From Trichomonas vaginalis G3 (lineage: Eukaryota; Parabasalia; Trichomonadida; Trichomonadidae), in contig NC_067207.1 in the NCBI RefSeq assembly GCF_026262505.1, positions 31,712,082 to 31,776,081 on the forward strand: a stretch of 64,000 nt of DNA. Reading direction: 5' to 3'. Below are positions 1 to 10,537 of this stretch, in pieces. Below the pieces are notes generated by a model, which saw only the letters and a program-made list of their open reading frames with translations, did no database searches and had not been told where the DNA came from. Made by a program: the position numbers and the translations under genes. The first letter of the stretch is position 1. Every line of letters starts with the position of its first letter.

Positions 1-6
1 CCAGTT

Positions 7-264
7 ATGAGCTCAACACAGGACTGGTTTCAGAATGTGCAACGTGACAAGCCTCTCAATCTTATCTCTAAAGAAATCCCCGCTGACATTAATCAAGATG
101 ATAACCCTACTCCATATGCTATAAATTTACAAAATATCAAATATCTTCCTCTCCCTCTACCTCAGGCTCCATCAAGGCATATGGTCGAAAAGGCTTTTAT
201 CATTCTTGGATTAACACGTCCACGGGGACCCAAGAGACCTAAATGGAGGACAAGATACGAGTCT
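7..264 (+). CDS. Host ORF fragment interrupted by Polinton 1
   Basis: An 86-codon open frame runs up to the left end of Polinton 1 and stops within the first codons of the element. It may extend upstream of the window, because the two codons before the first ATG are also open. The protein is Pro-rich, with a basic stretch (RPRGPKRPKWR) just before the junction. I do not recognise the family. The frame ends on a codon boundary at base 264, and the open frame on the other side of the Polinton (20781) also starts on a codon boundary. This fits one host gene split by the insertion. No duplicated target site is visible, so the link is inferred. Confidence 0.4.
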
Positions 265-445
265 AGTTAGTATACATATCAAGTGTACGGAGGCACTGCG
301 CGCCTCCTTACCCATTATATGTGAATTTGACACTTTACAAAACCATTAACGTATATTTTACAACACAAACAACAACACTAACCTAACCTTAAATATTTAC
401 AAAGCCGCCAACCACTTCACCTCACTAATGTAAAAATAAACGTTC

Positions 446-766
446 TCACTTACAAAAGTATTGCAACTCCTCCCATTGCTGTGCTTCACATAACAGCTCA
501 TAATCTTCTGACTCACTTTCTTCTTCATATAGGTCAAAATCACTGTCAAAATAAATGTTAGTAAGTTTTGACAAAGCTAATGAAACACGTTTACCGTTTG
601 TATCGTATGCTTGTATAAACTTTCCATTCTTCATTCCTTCATAAACGCTCAAACTAACTTTACCCTTTCTCCCTCGTATCTGATAGAATGTATTTTCACG
701 AGGAACGAAGAACAAATTCTTGAACTCATGACCGTTGTAGTTTGTTATCTCAATAGTTTTCGTCAT
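446..766 (-). CDS. TIR-encoded 106-aa protein (left copy)
   Basis: A 106-aa ORF lies wholly inside the left TIR and is transcribed outward, toward the element end. The protein starts MTKTIEITNYNGHEF, has a basic middle (QIRGRKGK) and ends in an acidic patch (YEEESESEDYE) before QQWEELQYFCK. I do not recognise a family. An almost identical copy sits in the right TIR (20278). A T-rich box (TTATTTTTATATAA) lies directly before the ATG. Element 2 has an unrelated gene in the same place, so this is an exchangeable cargo gene. Its small size, acidic tail and position suggest an accessory or regulatory role, but nothing in the sequence proves it. Confidence 0.75.
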   Translation of the reverse strand: MTKTIEITNYNGHEFKNLFFVPRENTFYQIRGRKGKVSLSVYEGMKNGKFIQAYDTNGKRVSLALSKLTNIYFDSDFDLYEEESESEDYELLCEAQQWEELQYFCK

Positions 767-868
767 TTATATAAAAATAAAATAAAAAATAATTTTAAAA
801 AATAAACTTAAAAATTAATGATATCACCACCCTCACACGTATGAAAACATAGCACAAAAATAAATTTA

Positions 869-904
869 GGTGAAGTGGTGAGATCTCACCTCTTTTTTCA
901 CCCT
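869..904. promoter_or_regulatory. AGATCT iteron palindrome, element-1 type (left TIR)
   Basis: GGTGAGATCTCACC is a perfect 14-bp palindrome flanked by further GGTGA/TCACC half-sites and a CAAAAATAAATTTA tract. The same block recurs at 9701, 11419 and 20131. It looks like a protein-binding or origin-type site. The function is inferred. Confidence 0.6.
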
Positions 905-911
905 GTTGAAT

Positions 912-1437
912 TCATTGCTTTATAACTCTCTTCCTTGGTTTCTTTTTAGTTGCTTTCTTCACGTCTGTCTCCAACTTGACTGTCTTTCTTCTTCGTCCGT
1001 AATGATACCAGTTACTTCCACCAGTCAATGGGTCAAATGGTTTCGTAAGGGTTTCCATACATTCCATAGGGACCATACGGAAGAACTACTGGTGGAGAAG
1101 AAACATTTTCTTTAGTTCCATCGAATCTATTTAAATGCATTGTTTCACCTTTCATCTGGTCATTAAAGTCTTTTGCGTGTTTTGCAAACTCATCGTCCTT
1201 TCCTAAAGCATTTTCTGACTCAGTCGCAACCAAATTGGATGCTTTATTTATGAGTCCTATTTTATTTAATCTTAACTTCTTTGCAACCCAGCCTCCAATC
1301 TTCCCTTTATTTGCATCTAATGTCTTTGAAACCCTTCCTCCACTCATTTTATTTACTGCATCATAAGCTCCAAGTGCTTTTGCTCCAAATGCTAATGCTT
1401 TTGTTCCCATTGCGCCTAAAGCTGCCCAAGCTACCAT
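912..1437 (-). pseudogene. Small Polinton protein with Ala/Gly-rich N-terminus
   Basis: The start (MVAWAALGAMGTKALAFGAKALGAYDAV) is a possible amphipathic or membrane-active helix rich in Ala and Gly. A Lys-rich middle and a Pro/Gly/Tyr segment (VVLPYGPYGMYGNPYE) follow. The layout recalls small capsid-associated membrane-lytic proteins of adenovirus-like viruses, but I see no signature and make no firm call. It is the last of three minus-strand genes that read away from the ATPase (2568 to 912) with no gaps between them. This copy appears broken (about one break). The element 2 counterpart is split by the nested MULE insertion. Confidence 0.55.
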
Positions 1438-1662
1438 TTACACCATATTAAAATCATCTCTCTTCAATATTATCTCATAAAAGTTCTCGTTACTGGAGAA
1501 AGTCAATGAAACATAAGCGTTCTCACGGGCTTCGCCCTCACCGCTTTGCGGTCTATCTAACTTCTTTCTTATCTCATCTATACGCTTCAAAATGTCTGAA
1601 CAATTGCTAACATCTTCTACAACAGTTATTTCATCATGAATGACCTTCAAGAACAAGCTCAT
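1438..1662 (-). CDS. 74-aa Polinton protein of unknown function
   Basis: A 74-aa ORF is packed between its neighbours with no spacer. It starts MSLFLKVIHDEITVVED and has a helical, charged middle (DILKRIDEIRKKLDRP). It is conserved in element 2 (32533-32757), which argues that it is a real gene. The middle of the ORF carries a double GC-rich hairpin at 1527-1551, translated as QSGEGEARE. The charged linker may therefore derive from an inserted palindromic element. No family is recognised. Confidence 0.6.
   Translation of the reverse strand: MSLFLKVIHDEITVVEDVSNCSDILKRIDEIRKKLDRPQSGEGEARENAYVSLTFSSNENFYEIILKRDDFNMV
1527..1551. repeat. GC-rich double hairpin inside a coding region
   Basis: GGGCTTCGCCC is followed after TCA by CCGCTTTGCGG. 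Each is a perfect 4-bp stem with a 3-nt loop, in a very AT-rich setting. The pair lies in frame within the 74-aa gene. Similar pairs occur at 12475, 35589, 39573, 41684, 41775 and 48863. Confidence 0.7.
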
Positions 1663-2543
1663 TTAATATGCTATTAAAATCATCTCAATAATGAGTCCAT
1701 CCTTTCCGTCTTTTGGTAGCACAACATCTTTCATTGAAGAAGGTTCGACAAGTCTTATGTTAAACTTACTGACAAAGTTTGTTATACTATAATGCTTCGG
1801 CGGCGAATACATGTAGTTTGAAAGACATAATATAGATTCTTCAGCAAATTCACTTATACTGGATTTTATAACAATGTTCTCACGAGACCAAATACCACCA
1901 ATTGACAATCTTGTAAGCAATCCTGCTGAACCTTCTACTGTAAACGTCGATGGTAACATTCCACGAAGGTCATCTATTGACATCGTTGAGTCACTGTATT
2001 TAAATATTTTCTTAAAGCAATCGTCATTATCTAACCATGCAATAGCTTTGAAGTTTTCATTCGAATAGACATCTGCTTCATTAAATGTAAATCCTGACTT
2101 CTTTGCAGAGACGACTTTAAAATCTATTGCATTTGTTTCAAAATTATATGCTATGCTAACTTCTGATGGTAATGGGTGCCCTTCTGCTATAAGTTGTTCT
2201 TTCAATACCGTTTGAAGTTTTGTATTAAAAACTTTCATGTCATCTCCTGTGTCTAAGTTCACATACACAGCAACAGGAAAACTATCTTGCTTCTTTGTTT
2301 CATCATTATATCTCAAAACATTAAAGTTCTTCAATAATATTGTTCTTCCTGCTGGAATACTTCGAACCTGTCTGATTTCAATAGCTTTCTCACCTCCTAC
2401 ATATTCTACCCAGTGTCTTGGATATTCATAAGTATACTGACTTTCTTGAATTTTGGTTGGTTTCATCATAACATGTTCATAGTATATCTTTATACTCTTG
2501 TCAGTTAGACTCGGTGCTATTTCTGAATATTTCTGACTTGCAT
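1663..2543 (-). pseudogene. Penton-like/minor capsid candidate A
   Basis: The span encodes about 295 aa of beta-rich sequence. It starts near a Y-x-Y-P-x-x-W pattern (TYEYPRHWVEYVGGEKAIEIRQV) and ends DGLIIEMILIAY. The order is an early Trp strand followed by G-x-(K/R)-x-I-x-I, then Tyr-rich strands, then a final hydrophobic strand. The same order is seen in two other proteins of this element (4681-5459 and 16143-17000), so the three may be distant paralogs of a jelly-roll minor capsid protein. Only inference supports this. The gene is divergent from the ATPase and the two starts almost touch. This copy seems to carry about one break; the element 2 copy (32758-33639) looks whole. Confidence 0.5.
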
Positions 2544-2559
2544 TTTTAATGGAGATAAA

Positions 2560-3446
2560 ATGAAGCATTTAATACATGACGTAGATGAAGACATGAATGA
2601 AACTACAGACAAACTTAACTCTTCTCTTATTCTTCCTTTCAGCAAAGATTATGAGTTCTGTTCAAATGGTGTTTATTTCTATTGTGGAAAGATGGGTTCA
2701 GGTAAGACATTTAACCTCATTCGTCATATACTCATAACAGAACGTTTAGGAAATGACTCATATTATGACCAAATCATTATATCAGCAACTTCAGACTCTA
2801 TGGACTCAACAGCGAAAACATTTATGTCAAAAGTTCAAGCCTCTGTCGTTAAAGTTCCAGACAGTGAACTCATTGAATTTCTTCAACGTTACATTCGACG
2901 TAAGAGGAAATATTATGCCATCGTTGAATTTATACAGTCAGGAATGCAAAAGACTTCTGAGGAGATGGAAAGAATTATTGACAAACACCACTTACGTCAA
3001 TACTCAGGAGTTTACGATATGAAACGACTTACAAACTACATTCTGTCAAAACTTTCAAAATACCCTTCAAAAAGTATCCTTCAAACACTCTGCTCGTTTG
3101 TGACGACTTCGCCGGAAAAGGTTTAGTGTCAAAACCAGACTCACCATTAGCTAACATCATTACTAAAGTCAGACATTATCACTTAACTGTAGCAATACTT
3201 ATGCAAACATGGAGGTTTTTAGCTTTAAACATAAAACGTCTCATAACTGACTTCGTTATCTTTCAAGGTTTCTCACGTTATGATATTGAACTCATTTGGA
3301 AACAGTCAGGTATAACATTACCTTTTGAAGAAATTTGGGAAGCATATAAGTCTCTCATCTCTCCTCGTTCATACCTTGAGATTCATATCATGACTAATAC
3401 CATTAAAGTCAAAAATATTCCATGGGAACGACCAACATTGTTTTAA
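2560..3446 (+). pseudogene. A32-like DNA-packaging ATPase (broken copy)
   Basis: A Walker A motif (GKMGSGKT) near residue 43 and the downstream HYHLTVAILMQTWR segment match FtsK/HerA-superfamily packaging ATPases of Polintons and NCLDVs (A32 family). In the family's known role these pump the genome into the capsid. It is the first gene of the plus-strand block and is transcribed away from the three minus-strand genes. This copy appears broken (about one break). The near-identical element 2 copy at 33656 is whole. Confidence 0.85.
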
Positions 3447-3844
3447 AGTTTAACCTTCAATTGACTGATGGTAAACAAATTCCATGCATCTCTGTCGCCA
3501 TTTCTGTTAATATTTTTGCTGTCATTCATATCATCCACTTCCCCATCCGTTAGCTTTTGAGGATATGCGTTAGAATAGCTGTTCTTAAATGAAGGCTTTT
3601 CACCTTTGAGAGCATAAACTCTATAACTTTCTGCATACTTTATGTTTGAACCTCCTGAGCCATCATTGACATAAATTTTTATAGGCTTCCACCCTTTGTT
3701 CATGTTCCTGCTTCTTCCCTTAGCTCTTTTGTTCAGTAGTTCTACATCTTTATACACAGCTCCTGTCTCAGTGAATTCAACAATATTTTCATTCGTTAGC
3801 TTTACATTCAAACCCTTGTCGAGTATATTGTTCATTTCATACAT
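3443..3844 (-). CDS. 134-aa Polinton protein of unknown function
   Basis: It reads MYEMNNILDKGLNVKLTNEN and then a basic, Gly/Ser-rich region (KRAKGRSRNMNKGWKPI; NDGSGGSN). It ends ISQLKVKL, overlapping the ATPase stop by 4 bases. The open frame continues 39 codons upstream, into the divergent gene. I prefer the start at 3844, because it leaves a 25-bp bidirectional spacer holding a T-rich box. Conserved at 34540-34941. No family recognised. Confidence 0.55.
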   Translation of the reverse strand: MYEMNNILDKGLNVKLTNENIVEFTETGAVYKDVELLNKRAKGRSRNMNKGWKPIKIYVNDGSGGSNIKYAESYRVYALKGEKPSFKNSYSNAYPQKLTDGEVDDMNDSKNINRNGDRDAWNLFTISQLKVKL

Positions 3845-3869
3845 ATAAAAGGTTTTTATTCTATATGAA

Positions 3870-4484
3870 ATGAGAAGCAAATCCATCTTAGCTGGTGCCG
3901 TTAATGTTCCAATTGAACCAACATCAAATGTTGACTCACGAACGACAAACAATATTGTCATAAAGAACTATAGTTCAGAGTGTTTGAAAGAACCAGAACC
4001 AGAGCTGAAATCCGTGAATTTAAACACAGCTTCAAACGCTAACGCTACATCAGATGTTAAGTTAGAGTATCCACCACTGGACCAAATTCTTTCAAGAGAA
4101 GCCAACGACAATCCTTACACAAATGTTCAAACAAATCCTTCAGATAACGTAGACCATTACCTTCTTCAGTTATACCAAACAATTTTACTCAAAGACGATA
4201 AGAAGCTTTTGACAAATCTTATAAGCAAGAACCAAATAATTCTAACAAAGAAGGACCTTGAAAATGTTATTTCACGAATAACAGGGAAACAATGTGTCAT
4301 TGACTATCTCGACCCTGAAATCGAATGCTGTGGTCAAACTCCACTATTCATGAAAATAGGTAACATCCGCATCATTGAAACACCAGGAACTACAGGAGTT
4401 GAGTTTAAGTATAAATATTCGAACGAGTATACAAAACTTTCAACAGAATATAAACTTTGCTTGAAATATGTTTTAGTAAATTAA
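3870..4484 (+). CDS. 204-aa Polinton protein of unknown function
   Basis: The N-terminus (MRSKSILAGAVNVPIEPTSN) is followed by an acidic, Asn-rich linker. The C-terminal half is more structured, with LLQLYQTILLKDDKKLLTNLISKNQIILTKKDLENVISRI and then a beta-rich end (IGNIRIIETPGTTGVEF). Convergent with the 79-aa gene at 4720, whose stop it overlaps. The element 2 copy at 34967-35581 is collinear. No family recognised; a structural or scaffold role would fit its place among capsid-type genes. Confidence 0.6.
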   Translation: MRSKSILAGAVNVPIEPTSNVDSRTTNNIVIKNYSSECLKEPEPELKSVNLNTASNANATSDVKLEYPPLDQILSREANDNPYTNVQTNPSDNVDHYLLQLYQTILLKDDKKLLTNLISKNQIILTKKDLENVISRITGKQCVIDYLDPEIECCGQTPLFMKIGNIRIIETPGTTGVEFKYKYSNEYTKLSTEYKLCLKYVLVN

Positions 4485-4720
4485 AGCAATTTGTAATATC
4501 TATCCAAAACTTCTTCAACAGTATCGAACTCATCTTCATAATGCAAACCTAATCTTATTGACTTGGTGCAGTTTTCACTAACACAATATTTTTCTGTTCT
4601 CTTGACTGACATAACTAACTCATTTGTTTCATCAAACAGCAACAACCAAAGTTCATGACCTAATACATAACATTCATACTTTATATTTTTAGCTCTGAGT
4701 TCTCTTGTAAGCTGTTGCAT
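4481..4720 (-). CDS. 79-aa Polinton protein of unknown function
   Basis: A short alpha/beta-looking ORF (MQQLTRELRAKNIKYECYVLGHELWLLLFDETNELV) with four Cys overlaps the end of the penton-like gene upstream by about 40 bases. Conserved in element 2 at 35633-35875. Not recognised. Confidence 0.5.
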   Translation of the reverse strand: MQQLTRELRAKNIKYECYVLGHELWLLLFDETNELVMSVKRTEKYCVSENCTKSIRLGLHYEDEFDTVEEVLDRYYKLL

Positions 4721-5459
4721 TTAATATTTTCTAAAAAGTCAACTTCAACAGTCATTCGCACTGGTGCCTTCAGTTCTACAGGCTCTCCTTGAAAGTCAAC
4801 AAGTCTGAATTGCATGTCTTTCAAATTATGAGGACTAATGCGAACCCATTTACCTAAATGAGTTGCTATGACAGGAACCTTTGGAATGAACATTGAATTG
4901 ACTGCATAACAGAAGGATTTATATTCTACTGAACCTTTACTATTAACTCCTGAAATGCCTGTGACATTAGCTATTTTAGACTCAATGTATAACAATTACC
5001 ATAACATACGTATGGAACAGATTTCATCTCAATCGTTTTGTCAACACTTTTCAAAGGAAATGTCATATGGTATGCACCCAAAAGAAGTTGTACTCTATGA
5101 CTCATTCTTGGTATCTTAAACTCCTTCGCATAACTGAACTTCAAAACTCCTGCAATAAGTTTAACATTCATTAAGTTTTTCTTCGTTATCCTTGTTTATT
5201 GTAGTATTTATGAGAGCATTTAACACTCCAGCTAATGTTTCCATCTTATATTCTACATTATTGTGAAATCTTATTTTGTGCTTCTTTCCATCTATTTCAA
5301 TCTCCATGAAATCTGTTTCATCTGTTATAACGAATGAAGCGATAGTATTGAAGTCAACCATTCTGAATGCAAGCGCCTCATTCTGTAGACCTAAGTTTGT
5401 TTGTAGCTTTACTGTCCCGTATTCGTTTGGGTCTGTACTTTGCAAATAGAACAACATTT
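4681..5459 (-). pseudogene. Penton-like/minor capsid candidate B
   Basis: The span encodes a beta-rich protein of about 258 aa. Its end (ISPHNLKDMQFRLVDFQGEPV, then VRMTVEVDF) resembles the closing strands of Polinton and adintovirus penton-like proteins: a strand, L-x-D-x-x-G-x-x-V, then a final hydrophobic strand. The family assignment is inference from this pattern and from gene content. Divergent from the fiber gene, with 15 bp between the two ATGs. Broken in this copy (a few breaks); whole in element 2 (35836-36612). Confidence 0.5.
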
Positions 5460-5474
5460 TATTCTCATTAAAAT

Positions 5475-8470
5475 ATGAGTATAGCTGCATATGCGTATGA
5501 AGCTGACAGAGCTAAACGTTTATATTTTGGTCAATACTCTCTCACACTTACTGACAAATATATTGTTATCACTGATGGAAATACTGAGAAATACATAACA
5601 TGGAAGGACTATGAAAAGTTTGACCCTATTTTAACTCCATGTACTATGCCGTTTATAAAGGACGGTGAAATTATTGAAAAAGATAATACAACCGTATATA
5701 GGTCTGTTTATGAAGCATTAGAATATATGTTGAATCATAACCCAAAAAGATTTGACCCAAGCACTACACCATGTGCAATGCCTTTTATTAAGGACGGTGA
5801 AATCGTAAGAGTTCCGGATTCAATGGTTTACACAGCTGTTCAAAACAGTTTACAAAACATTTTAGCGAATATCTTTAATTCAGAAACTACAGAAATAAAA
5901 TTACCATATATAACAGATGCTAAAGAAATTAAATCAAAAACGACAACATTATTTACGTCACTTAATGATTTAATGACTTATATCATTAATATTCCTGCAC
6001 CAACTACAGCATTTGATCCAAACTCGACGGTTTGCAGTGTACCTTTCATAAATGACAGTTCATTAATTGCTTTAAGGGATTCAACAGTAAATGAATCATT
6101 AAAGGCGTCATTAATGAAAATCATTGATTTTAACTCATTCACGAATACATATAATTCATTCATTAATGTTTCATATGCTTCTAAAGAAGGTGACCAAAAA
6201 CTATCGATAAAGCGGTGTATGAAATAAAAGCATCAACGACGAAATTGAATTCGTTAACTTTTGACGGTGATAGTTTCGTTAATGACATAACATCGGGGAA
6301 AACAATTTTAACGAAAGAATATTTAAAATCTCATGTTAGTGAGTTCGTTGAAATTGAAAAAGAAGGTGGAATTAAGTTCGATCCACTGAATTTCATTTTC
6401 AGCTTAGCGAATGCGGGTGTTAGTTTCGCTGAATGGACAACTATACAGAGTGAAATAAATGCAATATGGACGTTTTTGGGTCAAGAGCGGGAATGGGTGA
6501 GCTTGTAAATGCTGCAAGAACATTAGGTGAAACAGGAAATTTTGTAGATGGTTTTAAAAGACTTGTTTCAAATGTTTTAACAAACACAAAGAAATTATTT
6601 AGATATACCGTACATAACGGACGGATTTTCGAACAGATAGCAACAAACCCTCCGGTTATGGCTGCGTTGATGATGGTTAGAGATATAAAACCACGTAACG
6701 ACGGGAACGAAGAACATGAACAACAGGATACTGGTCGGGTTATTCGAGACATTAAAAACGTGTATCCTGAAGTTATTGATTTATTTAGAGGAGTTAATGA
6801 TTCAATTTCAAAACATTCTATAACCCTCGATGAAGAGAATAAATTAACAGATTATATATTCGTCATTATTGCAGAATTAATGAAGAGAATAAATGAAAAA
6901 GGAATTGGTGATATCATTAATGTCAGCGATGTAATGATGAAAAGAAATTTTGACTCATTATTTACAAAACCGAAAACAGAATATAGTCTTTATGACGTAA
7001 TTACCGAATTAATGAAAAAGATTAATGATAATAAGAGTTCTGGCGGAAGAGTTGAATTAGAAGTGAATGATGTTAATGAGAAATTAGCCGAAAAAGCAGA
7101 CAAAAATGAGCTTTTAGCTCTGAGTGATAAAGTCAAGAACACGTTCATTATATAACTTCAGACGAACAGATTATAACGGACTACCATGGATATTTAACAC
7201 GAAGTGATGAAGCGAAGACAAAAAATGTTAATGAAAGAAGATATAAATACATTCGTGCTAAAGGTTATGACATAAGCTGTACTGTACAGTATGATGTAGC
7301 TAAAGCACCAGAAGCATTTGGTTATACCGGTGAAATTTATGCCTCTACTTTCAATGTTAACGGTGTATTAGTTGAACCAAGATTTACATTGAGAGTTAAG
7401 TCAAAAATAACGTTTGAAGATGCTATTAAAAGTAAAGCTGACAAAGTTGAACTCGAAGCAATGAACAAAGTTTTGAAATCTCATAAACACAACATCTCCG
7501 ATATAAATGAACTTCAAGCTACATTAGACAGTAAAGCTGACAAGAACCATACAAACGAATCCTTCACTACTGTTAGAGCAGACGACATAATATTGAACTA
7601 TACCCTTGGTTCAAGTGCACCTTTAGAGAATCCAAGTACAAGCGTAAAAGATACACTAAACAATTTAGATAACAGATGTATGAACATTGAAGGTCATGCC
7701 AGAAACTTTGAAGCATATGAACTACCAGCAATGTTAGATAAGAAAGCGACAAAACTTATGTAGATGAAAATTATGCAAAGAAGTCGGAAGTAAATGCTGC
7801 GCTTAATGGAAAAGCCGACAAGAACCATACACATGAAGAATTTCAAACAATCAAGATTAAAGAAATTAAAGCATGCATCGAAATAGTAACAAAAACAGGA
7901 AGAAACGGTGCAACTGTACAAGAACAAAGAATTTATCCTCCTACTTTTCCTAATGGTTTAATAACAAACAATATAAATATTGTAGAAGGCAATAAAGCTA
8001 TAAACGTTAAACATGAACTTCTAACAATGAAGGCCCAGATTCTTCAAACCATATATTCTGTTGGTTCTATTTATACGTCAATGAATTCAACAAATCCAGA
8101 AACAGTTTTAGGTTTTGGTACTTGGGAACAGATTGTAGACAAATTCTTATACTGTGCTAACTCTTCAAAGCAAACAGGGGGTTCGAAGAAAATTACTGAA
8201 GCAAACTTACCTGCGCACACTCATACAGGAACGACAAACTTTTCTGGCGACCATAGCCACTCATTACGAGACCACCCATTATACAACTCAGAATATAAAG
8301 CTGGCAATGATGTTTTATCTCCATCTTATAACAATTCAGCAAAAAAGACTTTTCGACAAACTGAACCAGGAGGAAATCATGTCCATACTTTCACAACAAA
8401 TCCAACAGGAAGTGGAGCAGACTATATGCCACCTTATATGACGGTTTATGCATGGGTTAGAACGGCCTGA
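5475..8470 (+). pseudogene. Fiber-like protein with tail-collar-like end (broken)
   Basis: A span of nearly 3 kb for a very long fibrous protein. The N-terminal third carries repeats of the type FDPxxTPCxMPFIxDGxxI. The middle has charged helices and repeated KADKxEL segments typical of trimeric fiber shafts. The end reads VGSIYTSMNSTNPETVLGFG, then GTWEQI, NLPAHTHTG, Gly-His-His-rich loops and MPPYMTVYAWVR. This is the pattern of phage tail-collar/gp10 C-terminal domains. In phages such proteins make host-contact fibers, and a receptor-contact role here is inferred. This copy has several breaks. Confidence 0.75.
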
Positions 8471-8528
8471 AAGTCCTGAGCTCCAAAAGAGCGAACAGCA
8501 TGAAATTACTAAATTTAACTTTACATAA

Positions 8529-9612
8529 ATGAGCTTGAAAGAAGTATTCGAACAACAACCATGGAGGTCATTTAAGAAGTTCAATGAAGCTGCAAAGAGT
8601 TGGGATTTACTAACAGAGCTGAAGTGAAAAGGTTCTTTGACAAAAATGTTGTACATCAAACAAAAATAAACCCTTACGACTACTTTTTACCAATTTACTC
8701 CAACACTCCTGACGCATACCAATTTGACACTCTCATTCAAAGCAGAAAAGGAGGACATAAACCATTCCTCATCTTCATTAATGTTAACTCTCGTAAAGCA
8801 TATGCATATCCAATGAGGAATAAAGGAGCTCGTGAAGTGTTAAGAGTTTTACAAAAGTTTGTAGCAGAACATACCCAAGTACTTTAACATCAGACCAAGA
8901 CAGTGCATACCTCAGCAATGAAATCACAGATTTTCTCATTAAGCATAACATAACTCACTACACTACTGAAGACCATAACCATAACATACTCGGCATCATA
9001 AACCGCTTCATAAGGACTCTCAGAGATTTAAACCAAGAGCGAGACTTTACCGAAGAAACAATGAAACATTTTCTCGAAGTATATAATTCCTCAACACATT
9101 CTACAACAGGACATACACCAAATTCAATGACACAACAACAAGAAGAAAAGTATATACGAAAGAAACGAAGCCAAACACAAAATATCAGAAATTCAACACA
9201 ATTTACCCTCATTCCTGGTACAAAAGTTCGTGTAGTTCTTGACGACAAACCGTTGACAAAGAAACGTTTAAGGTTAAGTAGAAACTATTATATCGTAGAC
9301 TCTACGCAAGGTAATGGATATCTTATAAAAGCTGCTGACGACTCTATTGCACTTTATCCTCGTCAGAAATTAGTTGAAAGTAGTAATGGCAAACTTGCTG
9401 AAACCATTGACGAAGCAAAGCGAGGAGTGGTTATTGAAATACTTGGCTATAACATAAACGATGACACTTATAAAGTAAGATATGAAGGAGGCGTTGAAGA
9501 TGTTATATCATCTAAGAACTTGAGAGAGTCGAAGCCAACACATCTGGGACCATTAGAGCGGGAGTACTGGAAAGACAAAAATAAGCCAGAAAGAATAAGA
9601 AAATTCTTCTAA
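8529..9612 (+). pseudogene. Retrovirus-like integrase (c-int), broken copy
   Basis: An RNase-H-fold integrase core is visible. YQFDTLIQSRKGG gives the first Asp, TSDQDSAYLS the second, and the NHNILGIINRFIRTLRD helix the third catalytic region. The C-terminal part has an SH3/chromo-like stretch (YKVRYEGGVEDVI) and a basic tail (KPERIRKFF). Polinton integrases insert the element and make the 5-6 bp target duplication. This copy has about two breaks; the element 2 copy at 39643 is open throughout. Confidence 0.85.
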
Positions 9613-9700
9613 ACTTTTTCATTAGATGTAAATCAGACATGAATGAGAACAGTCATGATATCATTAATGGTACCATAAATTTACACCAAAAATAATGTTT

Positions 9701-9749
9701 AGGTGAAGAGGTGAGATCTCACCCGTTTTCTCACCTCTTTTTTCACCCT
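9701..9749. promoter_or_regulatory. AGATCT iteron palindrome upstream of KilA-N cassette
   Basis: GGTGAGATCTCACC sits within repeated GGTGA/TCACC half-sites between the integrase stop and the KilA-N/GIY-YIG gene. Element 2 has the GGTTAGATCTAACC version at the matching place. Confidence 0.6.
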
Positions 9750-9837
9750 CATGAATTTTCATGAATTTTCATAAAAGATAAAAATAAAGTTAGTTTTATT
9801 TTTATTTATTTTTTTTATCTTGTATGTAAAGACAGTA

Positions 9838-10449
9838 ATGACAAACATTGAGTTTGAAACAGTTAGAAAGATAGACAATGACACCAAAGTGGTTAGAATA
9901 GGTGATTTAAACGTAAGATACTCAAAGAAATACAACAAATATTCTTTGTCAGACATTATAACACCTTCTGGAAAGAAAACAAAGGACTGGGTTAGAATTG
10001 CTTCTACTCAGAAAATTTTGACAAGAAATCCTGAGCTTATGATATCAGTAGCATTTCATGGAACAAGAGCATATCTTATAGACAAAAGTCTTATACCAAT
10101 AGTTTTGTTATGGTTAGACCCAGTTGTTGGATATAACTTCATAACATATGGTTCATTCGATACGGAACGTTGCAGTGAAGGCTTACTTTACATCGTTCAG
10201 AAACCGAAGGACTTCAACACAAAAAGATATAAGATAGGAAGGACATATAATATAACTCAAAGATATGACAGTACAGTCAATAGAGTCAAGGTTGTGTTCG
10301 TTAATGATATGAGAGCTGCTGAAACAGAACTGCTTGAAGTTTTTGAGAAAATGTATGGTGCTCCCACGAAAGGTAAAGAAACGTTTGAAGTAGATGAGAT
10401 AGATAAAGCTATAAAATTATTTGACGAAGTTGCTGAAAAATACATGTAA
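9838..10449 (+). CDS. KilA-N plus T5orf172 (GIY-YIG-type) protein
   Basis: About 203 aa. The N-terminal half has the KilA-N layout (VRYSKKYNKYSLSDII; WVRIAST; AYLIDKSLIPIVLLWLDPVVG), a DNA-binding module common in large DNA viruses and phages. The C-terminal half (LLYIVQKPKDFNTKRYKIGR, then TELLEVFEKMYG and KETFEVD) matches the T5orf172/MUG113 branch of the GIY-YIG nuclease fold. The true ATG follows a leader, TTGTATGTAAAGACAGTA, shared with the next gene and with two genes of element 2. Element 2 lacks this gene and has a different KilA-N protein instead. Likely a DNA-binding regulator or homing-type nuclease. Confidence 0.7.
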   Translation: MTNIEFETVRKIDNDTKVVRIGDLNVRYSKKYNKYSLSDIITPSGKKTKDWVRIASTQKILTRNPELMISVAFHGTRAYLIDKSLIPIVLLWLDPVVGYNFITYGSFDTERCSEGLLYIVQKPKDFNTKRYKIGRTYNITQRYDSTVNRVKVVFVNDMRAAETELLEVFEKMYGAPTKGKETFEVDEIDKAIKLFDEVAEKYM

Positions 10450-10537
10450 AGCGTTTATTTTTGGTCTTTTGTGAAAGTCAGAAAATAACGCTAATTTTTT
10501 TCTAACAAAAATTTTTATCTTGTATGTAAAGACAGTA

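Larger units (their letters stand above)
265..935. repeat. Left TIR of Polinton 1
   Basis: It matches the reverse complement of 20099-20780 almost base for base. The match runs from the terminal AGTTAG through the 106-aa gene and the AGATCT iteron, to the GAATTCATTGC and ACTCTCTTCC block at about 910-935. It differs strongly from the TIR of element 2, except for the outer 150 bp or so. Confidence 0.9.

Noticed and set aside
1874-2431. Plus-strand ORFs opposite penton-like candidate A
   Set aside because: Antisense shadows; the minus-strand frame is conserved between the two Polintons.
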